In this document: positions 37,187 through 46,531 of the stretch, one piece after another | How positions within the stretch are numbered: the first letter of the stretch is position 1 | Layout of the letters: each line of letters begins with the position of its first letter | DNA from: Aphanomyces cochlioides | Taxonomy: Eukaryota > Oomycota > Saprolegniomycetes > Saprolegniales > Verrucalvaceae | Direction: 5' to 3' | DNA: 64,000 nt | Assembly: GCA_019828595.1 (NCBI GenBank) | Contig: JAHQRK010000021.1 | Coordinates: 1,364,001 to 1,428,000, forward strand | Position numbers and translations under genes: made by a program | Notes under the pieces: generated by a model | Database searches by the model: none | Told to the model about the DNA's origin: nothing | What the model saw: the letters and a program-made list of their open reading frames with translations, nothing else

Positions 37187-38921
37187 CAGAGGCCTGGTAA
37201 ATATAAGCGTATAGTGGTACTTGAACTTTGGGACCAATTCTAGTGACCTCTAAGATATTATGTTATAAATTTTCACAAGAATGGTATTTTGTAGGGAAAG
37301 AGATTAGTGGCTGATAGAAGTCTATTCATATTTCGACATGGAGGATGATGAGCTCAAGATCGTGAAGACCCGGCGACGGTACAGCCTCGAGACTAAACGA
37401 AACGTTTTGCGTGCTCTGACAGAGCTCACGCAAAAAAAAGTCTCAGAGCTTAGCGGCATTTCACTTCGCACAGTACAAGGTTTCGTACGAGAAAAGAAGA
37501 CAATACAAGAGTCTCTCTTAGCCAAAAGACGACAACACCTAGGAGCTCCAGGCCGAAAGGAAATCCTTCCTGGTGGCGATGTAAGTCAATATAATAAACT
37601 TCATTTCATTGTTATATTAGGATTTATTGGACTACATGGTTGCAATGAGGGAAAAGAACTTTCCCTTGACGACTTACCATGTAGTTCAGCAAGTCAAAGC
37701 TCATCACCAGGAGTGGGTAAATGAATATTCTGCCTCAAAAGAGGATCCATACAAGTCTCTCTTTAATTTATGTAGGGACTTTGTTTACAGGCACGGTTTT
37801 TCGCGCCGTAGAGCCTCAACAGCAAAATAGCAATGACCACATTGCAGATGCTGGAGGTTCGAACGAAATTTCTTGACGAGTTTTGGGACGAACACGACCA
37901 TTTCGATGCCAGAGACGTCATTAATTGCGACGAAACTGGCATCTATTTCGATACTCCTCCGCGCTACATCCTTGCCCAAAGAGGCAGCGATGCCAACATC
38001 ACCCACGGGGACAAGTCCTGCCGTCTAACCGCCGTTTTAGCAGCGAAACGTAACGGTAAGTTTTTCCAATATTGCTCTTACTAACTCTATTTAGGAGATA
38101 AATTACCTATTCTTTTTGTTGTCAAAGGCAAGCCTGGTGGTGTGATTGATGCGAACGAGCTTCGCACGTACCCTCAAGGCCATTTTTATGCCGTCCAGAA
38201 GAATGCGTGGATCGACGGCGAAGGATGGAATTTCTATCTAGACACTATTTTAAGGTAATATATTTTATTGATTTCATTAATTAATGTTAGACCTGAAATT
38301 GTGAGACCTTCGTTGATCTTGATTGACAACTTCGAGGCTCATCGAACCCCAAAAAACATTCAGTATATTGAAGAGGAATTGAGCTCAACTGTGTGCACTC
38401 TTCCCCCCAATACGACGTCTATTCTGCAGCCCTTAGATGTCGGGGTCATGGGTCCTTTAAGGCCAAATTGAGAAATTTGTGGCTACAAGAAACCTATCAC
38501 CCTTCAAGCGCTGTTGAGAAGCGCATGTTCTGTATCAAACGGGCAATCAAGGCATGGGAGTCAATCTCCCCTGAAACGATCAAGAAAGCTTTCGAGAAAG
38601 CAATTCCCAAGAAGTCTAGTTGATATATCCACACTAACTATATGTTTTCATATACACACTATATAATTATTTTTGTTTGAATTGTCTGTCCTTGAAAGTG
38701 AGTCATCTACATCGTCAAATGTAATATCATTTATATTTATTGCTTACTGTTGGTGATTGTCTTTGAAGATGTATCATGTTACTGTTTTCCTAGTTGAGTA
38801 AATATTTAGAATATTTATTGTAAAAGGGTATAAGTTTTAGTGGATACTGCGAACATTGATAGGGGCGACTTGTCCAATCAAAATAGTGTACCACTATACG
38901 CTTATATTTACCAGGCCTCTG
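37187..38921 (+). mobile_element. pogo-like element 2 (decayed), nested in the hAT
   Basis: Perfect 34 bp terminal inverted repeats begin CAGAGGCCTGGTAAATATAA (37187-37220) and end at 38921, with TA on both sides (37185-37186 and 38922-38923). Length is 1735 bp. The CAG start and TA target are typical for pogo/Tigger. The transposase gene inside is broken although the ends are perfect, so it could still be moved in trans. Confidence 0.93.
37338..38623 (+). pseudogene. Tigger-type transposase, disrupted
   Basis: The frame starts MEDDELKIVKTRRRYSLETK (helix-turn-helix with VSELSGISLRTVQGFVREKK). It continues through three apparent GT-AG introns (37581-37620, about 38056-38093, about 38256-38290) into the nuclease core with VINCDETGIYFD, LILIDNFEAHRT and PPNTTSILQPLDVGVMG. 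A TAG stop interrupts it at about 37829 (after RRRASTAK) and a one-base frameshift lies at about 38458, after which it resumes KAKLRNLWLQETY to the end. Spliceosomal introns of about 40 nt inside a DNA transposon are notable. The two breaks make it non-functional as it stands. Confidence 0.85.
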
Positions 38922-39361
38922 TAGTTGTGAAGAAAACGTTTTCCACCACACATCAGTATCGGGAAAATATCGGCCTTTCAAACAATAAATAAATACGATC
39001 CAAATATTGGATTGTATTTGGTATTGTAATACTTGTTCGGGAGCCCTGCTTCAACCCATCATCGTGCGGACAAAGACAACCCGACTCCATCTGAGGGTTT
39101 TGGTACGAGCAATCGCCAACAACAGTACGCTCTACATCGACATATTCTTGAGAGTCTCACTGACTTTGGACTTTCATCCCCCCCCCGGTCGAACAAGGAA
39201 TTGTTTGGTCGAACTGAGGCGATAGATGGAAAGTCGAGTCCGTGAGTTGATCGACTTTCAAGTCGTACATTTCAATTTACCTTGTCCCGAAGACATCTTC
39301 TTCTCCGTTGGAGCCAAACCTCGAGCAACTCCCTCTACATCCCAGCCATACGCAAGAAGTC

Positions 39362-40546
39362 ATGAGTCGAACACTTTGGGAAGGCCGACGAAATTCAAGT
39401 TCTGGTGGCCAACTGGCGCGAATACTTCCGATCCACGATGGTGAATGAAAACACAATGTCGACTTTTGGCAATGATCTCCTCGACGCTCTTCGAGTCCAC
39501 TGCTCGGCCTTGAATGATCTGGACACTGACTCGCTCGACAAGTACATGAAGATCGTGGACTCTCGCGTCTCCGAATTGAATTCCGGGCTGACGCATGCTC
39601 GAACCCTTTTGAAAGCTGGTGCTGGACTAAACATCGCACAGGCTGGTCCTGCTATCGTTGCCGCTACCAATTTTTGGAATCCTGCCGGATGGATAGCAAG
39701 CGGTCTCGCCTTGGGCTCGTCAGTGTCCGCGACCGTGTGCAAAACGCTGGGAGAAAAAGCACTCAGCAGAACGGCCGACATGATTCGTGATAGTCCACGC
39801 TTCATTGAAGAGAGTGCGAGTTCAAATGCCATTGCTCAAACGTCGTTGTCGATGGCCAAGCGCTTGTTGATCTTGAAGCAAAAGCTCGGGGATGAGAAGC
39901 TCAATCATGCCTACACAATGCTCATGGGATCACTCATGGTGTCGAGCGGCGACAACGACGCAATGCTATTTGATGTGGATGATTTCGACGGAGCTATGTG
40001 TCGTATCGTCAACTTGGCCAGTTCGCCAGAGTTTCCAAGACTCCTGCGCCTTATGCGAGACGCCAGCTTGTCGGCGCTCTCCTGCACCGACTTGGTGCAA
40101 CGATATGAACCCGCGATGAGGGACACAATAGTGAAGTTGGTCGTTGACCAAACGGCCAAAGGCATGTCTGGACTGGCGCTGTTTGTTCTCTTCGCTCGGC
40201 TTCCTTCAGTCCCGACAAAGGCATGAACTTGTCCATGAAAGTGATGACTTCATTTGACCATTTCAGGTTGCACTTGCCTGGCAATGACGTTGCCTCCGTT
40301 GCGTTATTCTTTGAGAAGGTGGACAGACTTTGCAGCCGCTTGTCGGTCATTGCCATCGTTTGTTCGCTCGTGTCCGCGGGGATTGCCATTTCGGAACTCA
40401 TCCAGTTGGATCGATTGACACAGCCGTACCAAGACGCAATCGATTCGCTTCTTGTGAGCCACCGCGAGTTTGCTCACTGCATCAATCGAATCCCGACGCA
40501 TTTTCGAGACGCGAAACAAGCAGGAGCATTCCAAGGCTTGTTATAA
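39362..40546 (+). pseudogene. Unknown gene family, copy B
   Basis: This is the fullest copy. ATG 39362 opens MSRTLWE, but a one-base shift within about 10 codons is needed to reach the family frame (VANWREYFRSTMVNENT). The long frame to 40226 then shows the helical N-terminal domain, a hydrophobic hairpin-like segment (about 39620-39750, NIAQAGPAIVAATNFWNPAG), DSPRFIEESASSNAIAQTSL and LGDEKLNHAYTMLMG. A second frame break near 40200 leads into RLSVIAIVCSLVSAGIAISE and the conserved C-terminus QPYQDAIDSLLVSHREFAHC...GAFQGLL. Either it is a recent pseudogene or it has unrecognised introns. The family has no recognisable domain; helices with two hydrophobic parts suggest membrane association. 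Confidence 0.65.
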
Positions 40547-40583
40547 TGCGCTCAAAATTTCATCTTGTTTTCAATCGTTCAGA

Positions 40584-40603
40584 GACATTTCAAAAGTGTG
40601 AAA
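40584..40603 (-). repeat. Dispersed motif copy
   Basis: GACATTTCAAAAGTGTGAAA, inverted orientation, 38 nt after the stop of family copy B. Confidence 0.7.
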
Positions 40604-40911
40604 CTGCCATTCGAGCTGCCTGGACAAAGACAGAACCGATTCCATCCGACGGCTTTGGTACGAGCAATCGCCAAGAGCAATGCACTCCACACGGACACAT
40701 TCCTGAGAGTCTTGTTGGCGTTGGAATTTCATCCCATCCCCACCCACCACCACCGTGTCGATCATGGAAATGTTTGATCGAATTGACGGATGGAAGGTTG
40801 AGTCCGTGAGTCATTCACGTCAGACATTTCAGTTTCCCTTGAGCCCAAGACATCCTTTGCTCCATTGCATCCAAACCTCAGCAACTCCCTCCAAGCCATT
40901 CACAAGAAATC

Positions 40912-41320
40912 ATGAGTCGAGCCAAGCTCTTGGGGATCTTAAAGCAAACTTAGGGGATGAAAAACTCAGCCATGCCTACATGTTGCTCATGGGATCACAC
41001 ACGGTATCGACGACGATGCGATATTCTTTAAAGTGGACGATATGGCCATAGTTATCCTTCGTATTACGAGCTTGGACAATTCGCCAGAGTTTCCAAAACT
41101 TGTGTGCCTTGTGTGGGACGCTATCTTGTCCATGCTCTCCTGTCGGGACTTGGCGGACTCTTTCGGACCCGAATCACAGAATCTTGAAGTGCAAGAGTTG
41201 ATTCGGCCGTACCAAGACGCAATCGACTCGCTTGAGGAGAACCACGGCAAGTTTGCCGAGGCCATGCTTGCCATCTCAAGGCATATTCATGACGCGAGAT
41301 CAGCAGGTTTATTTGACGAT
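40912..41320 (+). pseudogene. Unknown gene family, copy C, large internal deletion
   Basis: The start ATGAGTCGA of copy B is joined directly to the mid-protein block AKLLGILKQ (copy B: AKRLLILKQ), so the whole N-terminal and hydrophobic part is deleted. A stop and at least two frame changes follow before LGDEKLSHAYMLLMG, ITSLDNSPEFPKLVCLVWDA and the C-terminal block IRPYQDAIDSLEENHGKFAE...ARSAGLFDD. About 290 bp of upstream spacer is also duplicated from copy B (GGTACGAGCAATCGCCAA occurs before both), so the duplication unit included the promoter. Confidence 0.8.
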
Positions 41321-41321
41321 A

Positions 41322-41340
41322 GACATTTCAAAAATGTGAC
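41322..41340 (-). repeat. Dispersed motif copy
   Basis: GACATTTCAAAAATGTGAC immediately after the end of family copy C. Confidence 0.7.
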
Positions 41341-41692
41341 GTTGTCTAGCAGGCATTGTGGAGCCCAGCCCGTGACAAGCAGCGATAGTGAGGGCAGTCT
41401 GTGCGGTGCTTACCCTTCAAAAAGACTTCGCATGCATCAAACTGGATAATGAAATGTGTGGTTCAGAAGTCTTGCGACTTATGGCCTCAACTTTCCATCC
41501 TTTATAGAAGCATTCCGTGACCGACCAGACGTTTACTGTGACTTAGCCGCCTGTAGCCACTCTGACCGCCCTCTCGTTCAACTCTATTCAACACACCGCG
41601 CCGCCGCGCCCCTCCCTCTTCACACTCACCACGTCGTTGCCAACACTGGCTTCATGGAACGTCATTACAAGTCAAGCTCGTGGAGATTTCGA

Positions 41693-41755
41693 CACAGATG
41701 ACAAGGTGAACACTGCGTACATGACACTTATGTGAGCACTTGCACCATCCAACAG
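41693..41755 (+). pseudogene. Short fragment of the unknown gene family
   Basis: GATGACAAGGTGAACACTGC and following bases read DDKVNTAYMTLM, then a stop and ALAPSN, matching the family block GDEKLNSAYMMLMGAL. Nothing else of the gene remains around it. Confidence 0.5.
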
Positions 41756-41786
41756 GGATGGATAGCAATGCGGATTTGTTGACAAG

Positions 41787-41805
41787 TTCACACTTTTGAA
41801 ATGTC
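41787..41805 (+). repeat. Dispersed motif copy
   Basis: TTCACACTTTTGAAATGTC followed by TCTAATCC, exactly as at 44944-44963, so the two sites share extended flanks. Confidence 0.75.
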
Positions 41806-42071
41806 TCTAATCCTTGGATAGGTGAAGCTTCGCCACTACAACCAATTGAGCGATTAGTCGTCTCGACTGCGTGAAGCAATGCCGTTGCGTCCTCATACCA
41901 TGGGACGATCTTTCTAGTCACTGTGATGATCGCAAAGCGTTGGAAGTTCACGAAAGAGCATGAGGATCCTCAAGACTGTCTGTGTTATGGCTCACCGTTG
42001 GTTGGAATACGATCGTAACGATGCGACTCAATCATAGCATAGACACTGTTGGCGGCTAAGTAAGCGTCTGG

Positions 42072-42800
42072 TTGAACATGGACGGGCTGCTGTGCGAAGG
42101 ATGGAAAGTTGACGCCGTGAGTCGCCGGACTTACGAACCACACATTTCATTGTTCCTTGGGCTGAAGACCCCCACACTGGCCATTGCACAGGCTACCTAT
42201 ACCAATATTTGGGATCCTGCCGGATGGATAGCAAGCGGTCTCGCCTTAGGCTCCTCTAGAATCGTATGCCGGATAGGAGGTAAAGCGGTGAGTAGCACGG
42301 ACGACATGATTCGTGAAAGCCCACGCTTCATTGAAGAGAGCGCGAGTTCAAACGCGATTATTCAAACGGAGTCGTCGATGGTCAAGCTGTTGGAAATTTT
42401 AGGACAACAACTCAGGGATGAGAAGCTCAACTGTGCCTACATGATGCTCATGGGATCACTTATGGTATCGAACGGTGACCACGACGCGATACACTTTGAT
42501 GTGGACAGATTCGACGGAGCCATCGTTCGTATCATCAACGTGGCCAATTCCCCAGAGTTTCCAAGACTTTTGTGCCGTGTGAGGGACGCTTGCTTGTCCA
42601 TGTTGACCTGTCTAGCCTTGATGGACACTTTTGAACCCCCGTCATGGGATCTTTTACAATTGGAGCAGTTGATTCAGCAGTACCAAGACGCCATCGATTC
42701 GATTGAGGGCAACCATCTACGGTTTGCTGACTCCATTTTTGCAATTCCAAGGCTTTTTCAGGAGGCGAGATCAGCACGTCTATTCGATGGCGTGCTGTAA
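42072..42800 (+). pseudogene. Unknown gene family, copy D, N-terminally deleted
   Basis: An open 242-codon frame starts MNM or MDGLLCEGWKVDAVSR and then contains the family's hydrophobic segment (AIAQATYTNIWDPAGWIASG), ESPRFIEESASSNAI, LRDEKLNCAYMMLMGSLMVS, VANSPEFPRLL and the C-terminal QQYQDAIDSIEGNHLRFADS...ARSARLFDGVL. The N-terminal helical domain (about 80 residues) is missing and replaced by sequence that is spacer in copies B and C. The frame is intact, so a shortened protein could be made, but loss of a conserved domain favours a decaying copy. A foldback element is inserted directly after its stop. Confidence 0.65.
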
Positions 42801-42802
42801 TA

Positions 42803-43804
42803 CTACACCATTTGCCGGTTTGGTTCGTTTAACTTGCAATATATTTCGTGTCACGTGCAATATATTTCGTATGACGTGCAATATATTTCGTATGACTTGC
42901 ATTTAATTTCATGGTCGGCGACGAAAATCGATTTATATTTCGCATGACTTGCATTATATTTCATACCTCTTGCATTTAATTTCGTATTTTTTAGCTTATA
43001 TTTCGTATCACGTGCATTTAATTTCGCAGAAAAGAGAAAAAGTACATAAAAAATTAACAAAAAATTGTTATAGACCTCATAAGAAATTGATGGGTCACTT
43101 CAATCGCCATATAAGTCAATGCGAGCATCAAGCAAGCTCAGCAGAGTTCATATGCGCCTGCCCGTCGCGAATTCATAGCTCAAGCCAATACTGCAACACA
43201 TGTGAAACTTCATATCTCAATAGGACATTCAGTCGATTTTGCATTACTACGAATTTAAATGCACGTGATACGAAATATAAGCTAAAAAATATGAAATTAA
43301 ATGCAAGAGGTATGAAATATAATGCACGTCATGCGAAATATAAATCGATTTTCGTCGCGGGCCACGAAATTAAATGCAAGTCATACGAAATATGTTGCAC
43401 GTGATACGAAATATATTCACAGTGGTCGAGACGCTTTTTATTTTATTATAAAAATTTGTTATCTTTCACAGTTAGTAGTACTAGCAGTTGTACGTATTCA
43501 ATATACATATTTCTATACTTAATATAGTATATGTATATTCTTCTTGAGGGTATTGGTTTTGAAAGGTGCAAATATCACAATTTAAAATTCTCAAATTGAA
43601 TTTCTCACAAAGCATTCCAGATAAATGAGAATAAATGCCATATTTGGATTCCTTAGAAAAAGTTCTTCCAGGATATATAATTTCATAGTCAGATTCTCTG
43701 TAACTGAAGAATAAATTGAAAAAGCGTCGTGGATGCTCTCGTGGACTGTCAAATGATACGAAATATATCGCAAGTTAAACGAACTAAACCGGCAAATGGT
43801 GTAG
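42803..43804. mobile_element. Foldback/MITE-like element with long inverted arms
   Basis: The 1002 bp element is bounded by TA on both sides (42801-42802, 43805-43806). Its terminal inverted repeats begin CTACACCATTTGCCGGTTT and extend about 50 bp with few mismatches. A second, internal inverted repeat of about 180 bp lies at roughly 42840-43025 and 43250-43420, each arm made of 21 bp steps of the type TGCAATATATTTCGTATGAC. No transposase frame is present, so it is non-autonomous. TA target and TIR suggest mobilisation by a Tc1/mariner- or pogo-like transposase, but its ends do not match the two pogo elements here. Confidence 0.82.
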
Positions 43805-43866
43805 TAATTACAATTTACGCAAAACTCTAATGTCTTTGCAATCTTCCGTTCTAGAGATTGACATTA

Positions 43867-43886
43867 GACATTTTAAATATGTGAAA
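43867..43886 (-). repeat. Dispersed motif copy
   Basis: GACATTTTAAATATGTGAAA directly abuts the stop codon of family copy E and lies in its 3' flank. Confidence 0.65.
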
Positions 43887-44204
43887 TTATATACGGCGGT
43901 CAAAGTATTCATAGCTGGTCGATGTGACTGGCAGTCCAGCACCAGCTTTCAAAAGAGATCGAGCAGGCGTCAGCCCAGACTTTAATTCGGAGACGCGAGT
44001 GTGCACGGTCGTCTTGTAAATTTCGAGCGAGTCAGCATCCAAAGCCAAGCAGTGGTTTCGAAGAGCATCCACGAGATCATAGCCAAAAGAAGAGAGTGAG
44101 CCTTCACGTAGCCCCACGGATTGGAAGAGTTCTTCCCACTCGTCCACCGACACTTGGAATTCATATGCAATTTGAATGGCTTCCCAAAATGCTCGACTTG
44201 CCAT
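43887..44204 (-). pseudogene. Unknown gene family, copy E, truncated
   Basis: The minus-strand frame MASRAFWEAIQIAYEFQVSV ... FGYDLVDALRNHC ... VSELKSGLTPARSLLKAGAG matches copies A and B from the first residue, then leaves the family abruptly after KAGAGL within the hydrophobic segment and stops 14 codons later. It has 105 codons against more than 300 in copy B. Upstream lies the TATCCGGATGG/C-rich element. The 5' part is undamaged, so this copy shows best what the family start and promoter look like. Confidence 0.75.
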
Positions 44205-44254
44205 TTCTCGTGTCTCGGAGGGAGTTGCTCGGGGTTTGGATGCCTGCTCGATGA

Positions 44255-44315
44255 CATGGTATCCGGATGGTGGACTCTAACCCCTACACCCCTGAGCTCT
44301 GAACCCCTAACCCCC
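44255..44315. promoter_or_regulatory. TATCCGGATGG plus AACCCCTACACCCC element
   Basis: CATGGTATCCGGATGGTGGA followed by CTAACCCCTACACCCCTGAG and further AACCCC runs lies 50-110 nt upstream of family copy E. It mirrors 31641-31682. Confidence 0.5.
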
Positions 44316-45058
44316 AAGTAGACTTAACCGTTTCACATGGACGGTTACAAGGCAAGTGCACAATCGACTCCAGACAACGTGATGGAGCGAGAGCTGCTCT
44401 GTTTGCCGTCGTCCTCGACACTCAAAGTGCCAAGGATGCTTGTTCGAGCAAGACGCATAGCTGGTCATTTGGTTCAGTCAAGCCTCAAAGAACTGGCGCA
44501 GAGAGGACGACGACTGAAGCAATGCCGTTTAGTATATACAACTCGGAACGGTCTATCAAGGGAAGATGATGGGTTATGCTGCCACTGTTACGATCGTAAA
44601 GCGTTGGAAGTTCGCCAAAGAGCGAAGCTCTTGTGCTGGCTTAGCTTACCACCTGAGATGTCACGTGTGTCGCAGTCCAACTGAGGATCTTCAGGACAGT
44701 CTGCGTCTGTGTAATGGCTCACCGTCGGTTGGAATACGATAGTAACGATGTGACCAAGCACGTGTCGGACTTGATTGCGGACCCTGTTAGTGCCCGAGTG
44801 GGTTGACGAAAACGACATGAGACACAAAACACGTCCACGTCTTGGTCTGTCAGACAGGCTCGACGATGGACTCCAAAACAGCGTCCTCCCGATGAGAATG
44901 CAGAGAAATGAGTCCATGCAATGGCCAACCCTGTGGTCAACAATTCCACAACTTTGAAATGTCTCTAATCCTTTTTCATTACAATTTGTACTTTACTTCT
45001 ACTCTACAAGACTCTATTCTACGCTTGCTATTGTGATATGCTACACTATCTGTACACT
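44316..45058. other. Spacer with segmental duplication
   Basis: No supported gene. Blocks here repeat those at 41.87-42.02 kb: TGAAGCAATGCCGTT, GATCGTAAAGCGTTGGAAGT, and ATGGCTCACCGTCGGTTGGA with following bases. The end at 44944-44963 is a motif copy (CCACAACTTTGAAATGTC). Confidence 0.6.
44944..44963 (+). repeat. Dispersed motif copy
   Basis: TTCCACAACTTTGAAATGTC, downstream (3' side) of the BTB-protein gene, which ends at 45059 on the opposite strand. Confidence 0.7.
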
Positions 45059-46531
45059 CTAAGCGGCCGTCAGCATCTGAGCAGCTTGGGCCATCGTAAA
45101 CGAAGGCGAGACGCCGAGAGCAGACGCGATCTTGGTCTCAACGTCCTCGACAACTTCGCCTTCCTCTTCTTCCGTCGCCCCGCCGCCCAAGAGAGCATGG
45201 TCTGGTTCGATCGACAGCAAAATGTCAAGCACTTTGATCAACTCGGCAGCTTTTTCGGCAACTGGAGAGCCATTGCGGAAGACTTGGGCCAGGTGGGCTT
45301 GTGCACACAGCCGAGCCACGACATTGTTGACCGTGGCGTTCGGCTTGTCGTTCAAGATGAGCTGCGTGATGTGGAGGAAGACGTCGCAAGGCAACTTGAC
45401 GATTAAATGCATCGTGCTCAGTTCATAAGGGTACCGCTGAGCAATGGCATTCACACACAGGGCCATCATGCGATCTGTCGATTGGTTTCGCAAGCACTTG
45501 CGGATCTCCACGACTTGGAGCAACATGTTGACCACTTCCATGCCTGTGCCCGAATGTGCCAAGGTCTCGAGCAATGTGGCGCATCGAGAGGTGAGCTTGA
45601 CATGCATCTTGAGGATACGGGCGGCGCAGTACAACAAGGCAACGTTGGTAGCGTTGATGTCCATGTTGCCAGTGTAGGCATAGATGCAGGCCAATTCAAA
45701 GGCAGCAGCACCGCCGGGGAAGTGGGCGTACTTGAGGACAGCAACACTGCCATCATGTGAAGCGGGCATCTTGTTGCGGAGCTCAGGGCAGGCGACCAAC
45801 ATGGGGAATTTGTGCAAGTTGAATTGGATGCCTTCAACAACGACAATCAAGTTGCAAGTGTGGCGTCGGCGAAACCATTCAGGGTGTTCACACAGCGACG
45901 GCACACCAAAGACAGGAAGGGAAGAGGTAGAGGGAGCTCCAGGAGAAGCGACTGCAGTCTTTGCCTTCTTGTTTTTCATAGACTTGGGAGAAGCAGGTGT
46001 GGCTTCAAGGAGGGAATCCCGCTTTCGCTTCTTGTCTTGAAGCAACTTGGCTTTGTCTGCAAGGGAAGCCGCGGTGTTTGCGGTGGGGGCGACAGTTGGA
46101 GCCATCATAACATCAGCGAGGAAGCATGGTGTATCGGCTTCCGATTCATCGACAGCGCGCTTGGCTTTCATGCTACGGCTTTGGGAAGAAACGAGGTTGC
46201 GGCAATGGCAGCATGTGGCGCGAGTGCTGTGAAGACACGTTTCATCCTTGGGGCACCCAAGACGTTTGCAACTCTTGCCACTGCCTTCCCGTCGGACTCC
46301 GCACTTTCCCCCTTCATGTTGTCCGCATCGTCCGTCGCATGTGCAATGCATGCATTCCCCCGGACGTTGTGAGCAGTTGGGAAGCGAGCACGACTTGCGC
46401 AATTTCCTTGAGGTCGAGAGCACTTTGTCGTATGGATGCAAGAACGCATGATGCGATGCTGGCGTCGCGGTCGTTGTGGGTGTCGAGGCATCAAACGCAA
46501 ATGGCGTTGAAGACGTGGATTGGGGAGCCAT
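45059..46531 (-). CDS. BTB/POZ protein with NPH3-like context and Cys-rich N-terminus
   Basis: An intronless 490-residue protein. A Ser/Thr-rich start leads into a cysteine-rich region (about 47-110: CSLPNCSQRPGECMHCTCDG, CKRLGCPKDETCLH, CCHC) that could bind zinc, then a basic nuclear-localisation-like stretch (KKRKR, KNKKAK). The BTB domain (about 225-330) reads CNLIVVVEGIQFNLHKFPML, FPGGAAAFELACIYAYTG and ALLYCAARILKM, the form seen in plant NPH3/RPT2 proteins. A helical C-terminal region follows to an acidic end. Such proteins are usually adaptors of cullin-3 ubiquitin ligases; the partner is unknown. A CCAAT sequence (GATTGG) lies about 175 nt upstream. Confidence 0.85.
   Translation of the reverse strand: MAPQSTSSTPFAFDASTPTTTATPASHHAFLHPYDKVLSTSRKLRKSCSLPNCSQRPGECMHCTCDGRCGQHEGGKCGVRREGSGKSCKRLGCPKDETCLHSTRATCCHCRNLVSSQSRSMKAKRAVDESEADTPCFLADVMMAPTVAPTANTAASLADKAKLLQDKKRKRDSLLEATPASPKSMKNKKAKTAVASPGAPSTSSLPVFGVPSLCEHPEWFRRRHTCNLIVVVEGIQFNLHKFPMLVACPELRNKMPASHDGSVAVLKYAHFPGGAAAFELACIYAYTGNMDINATNVALLYCAARILKMHVKLTSRCATLLETLAHSGTGMEVVNMLLQVVEIRKCLRNQSTDRMMALCVNAIAQRYPYELSTMHLIVKLPCDVFLHITQLILNDKPNATVNNVVARLCAQAHLAQVFRNGSPVAEKAAELIKVLDILLSIEPDHALLGGGATEEEEGEVVEDVETKIASALGVSPSFTMAQAAQMLTAA

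Larger units (their letters stand above)
33507..39048 (-). mobile_element. hAT transposon carrying two nested pogo-like elements
   Basis: The 5542 bp element has perfect 13 bp terminal inverted repeats (CAGGGCTCCCGAA at 33507-33519, its complement at 39036-39048). It is flanked by a perfect 8 bp target duplication CTTCAACC (33499-33506 and 39049-39056), exactly the hAT pattern. It carries its own intact transposase (35198-36778) on the minus strand. Two TA-target elements have inserted into it (33544-35150 and 37187-38921). Intact ends and target duplication indicate recent insertion. It landed in the spacer between family copies A and B. Confidence 0.93.

Noticed and set aside
42840..43420. 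Repeated 21 bp steps read as a centromeric or satellite array
   Set aside because: They lie in two inverted arms inside an element with terminal inverted repeats and TA target duplication, which explains them better.
32454..44204. Assigning the unknown family to membrane-active effector proteins because of helices and hydrophobic stretches
   Set aside because: No diagnostic motif was seen, and hydrophobic segments alone do not support a specific activity.
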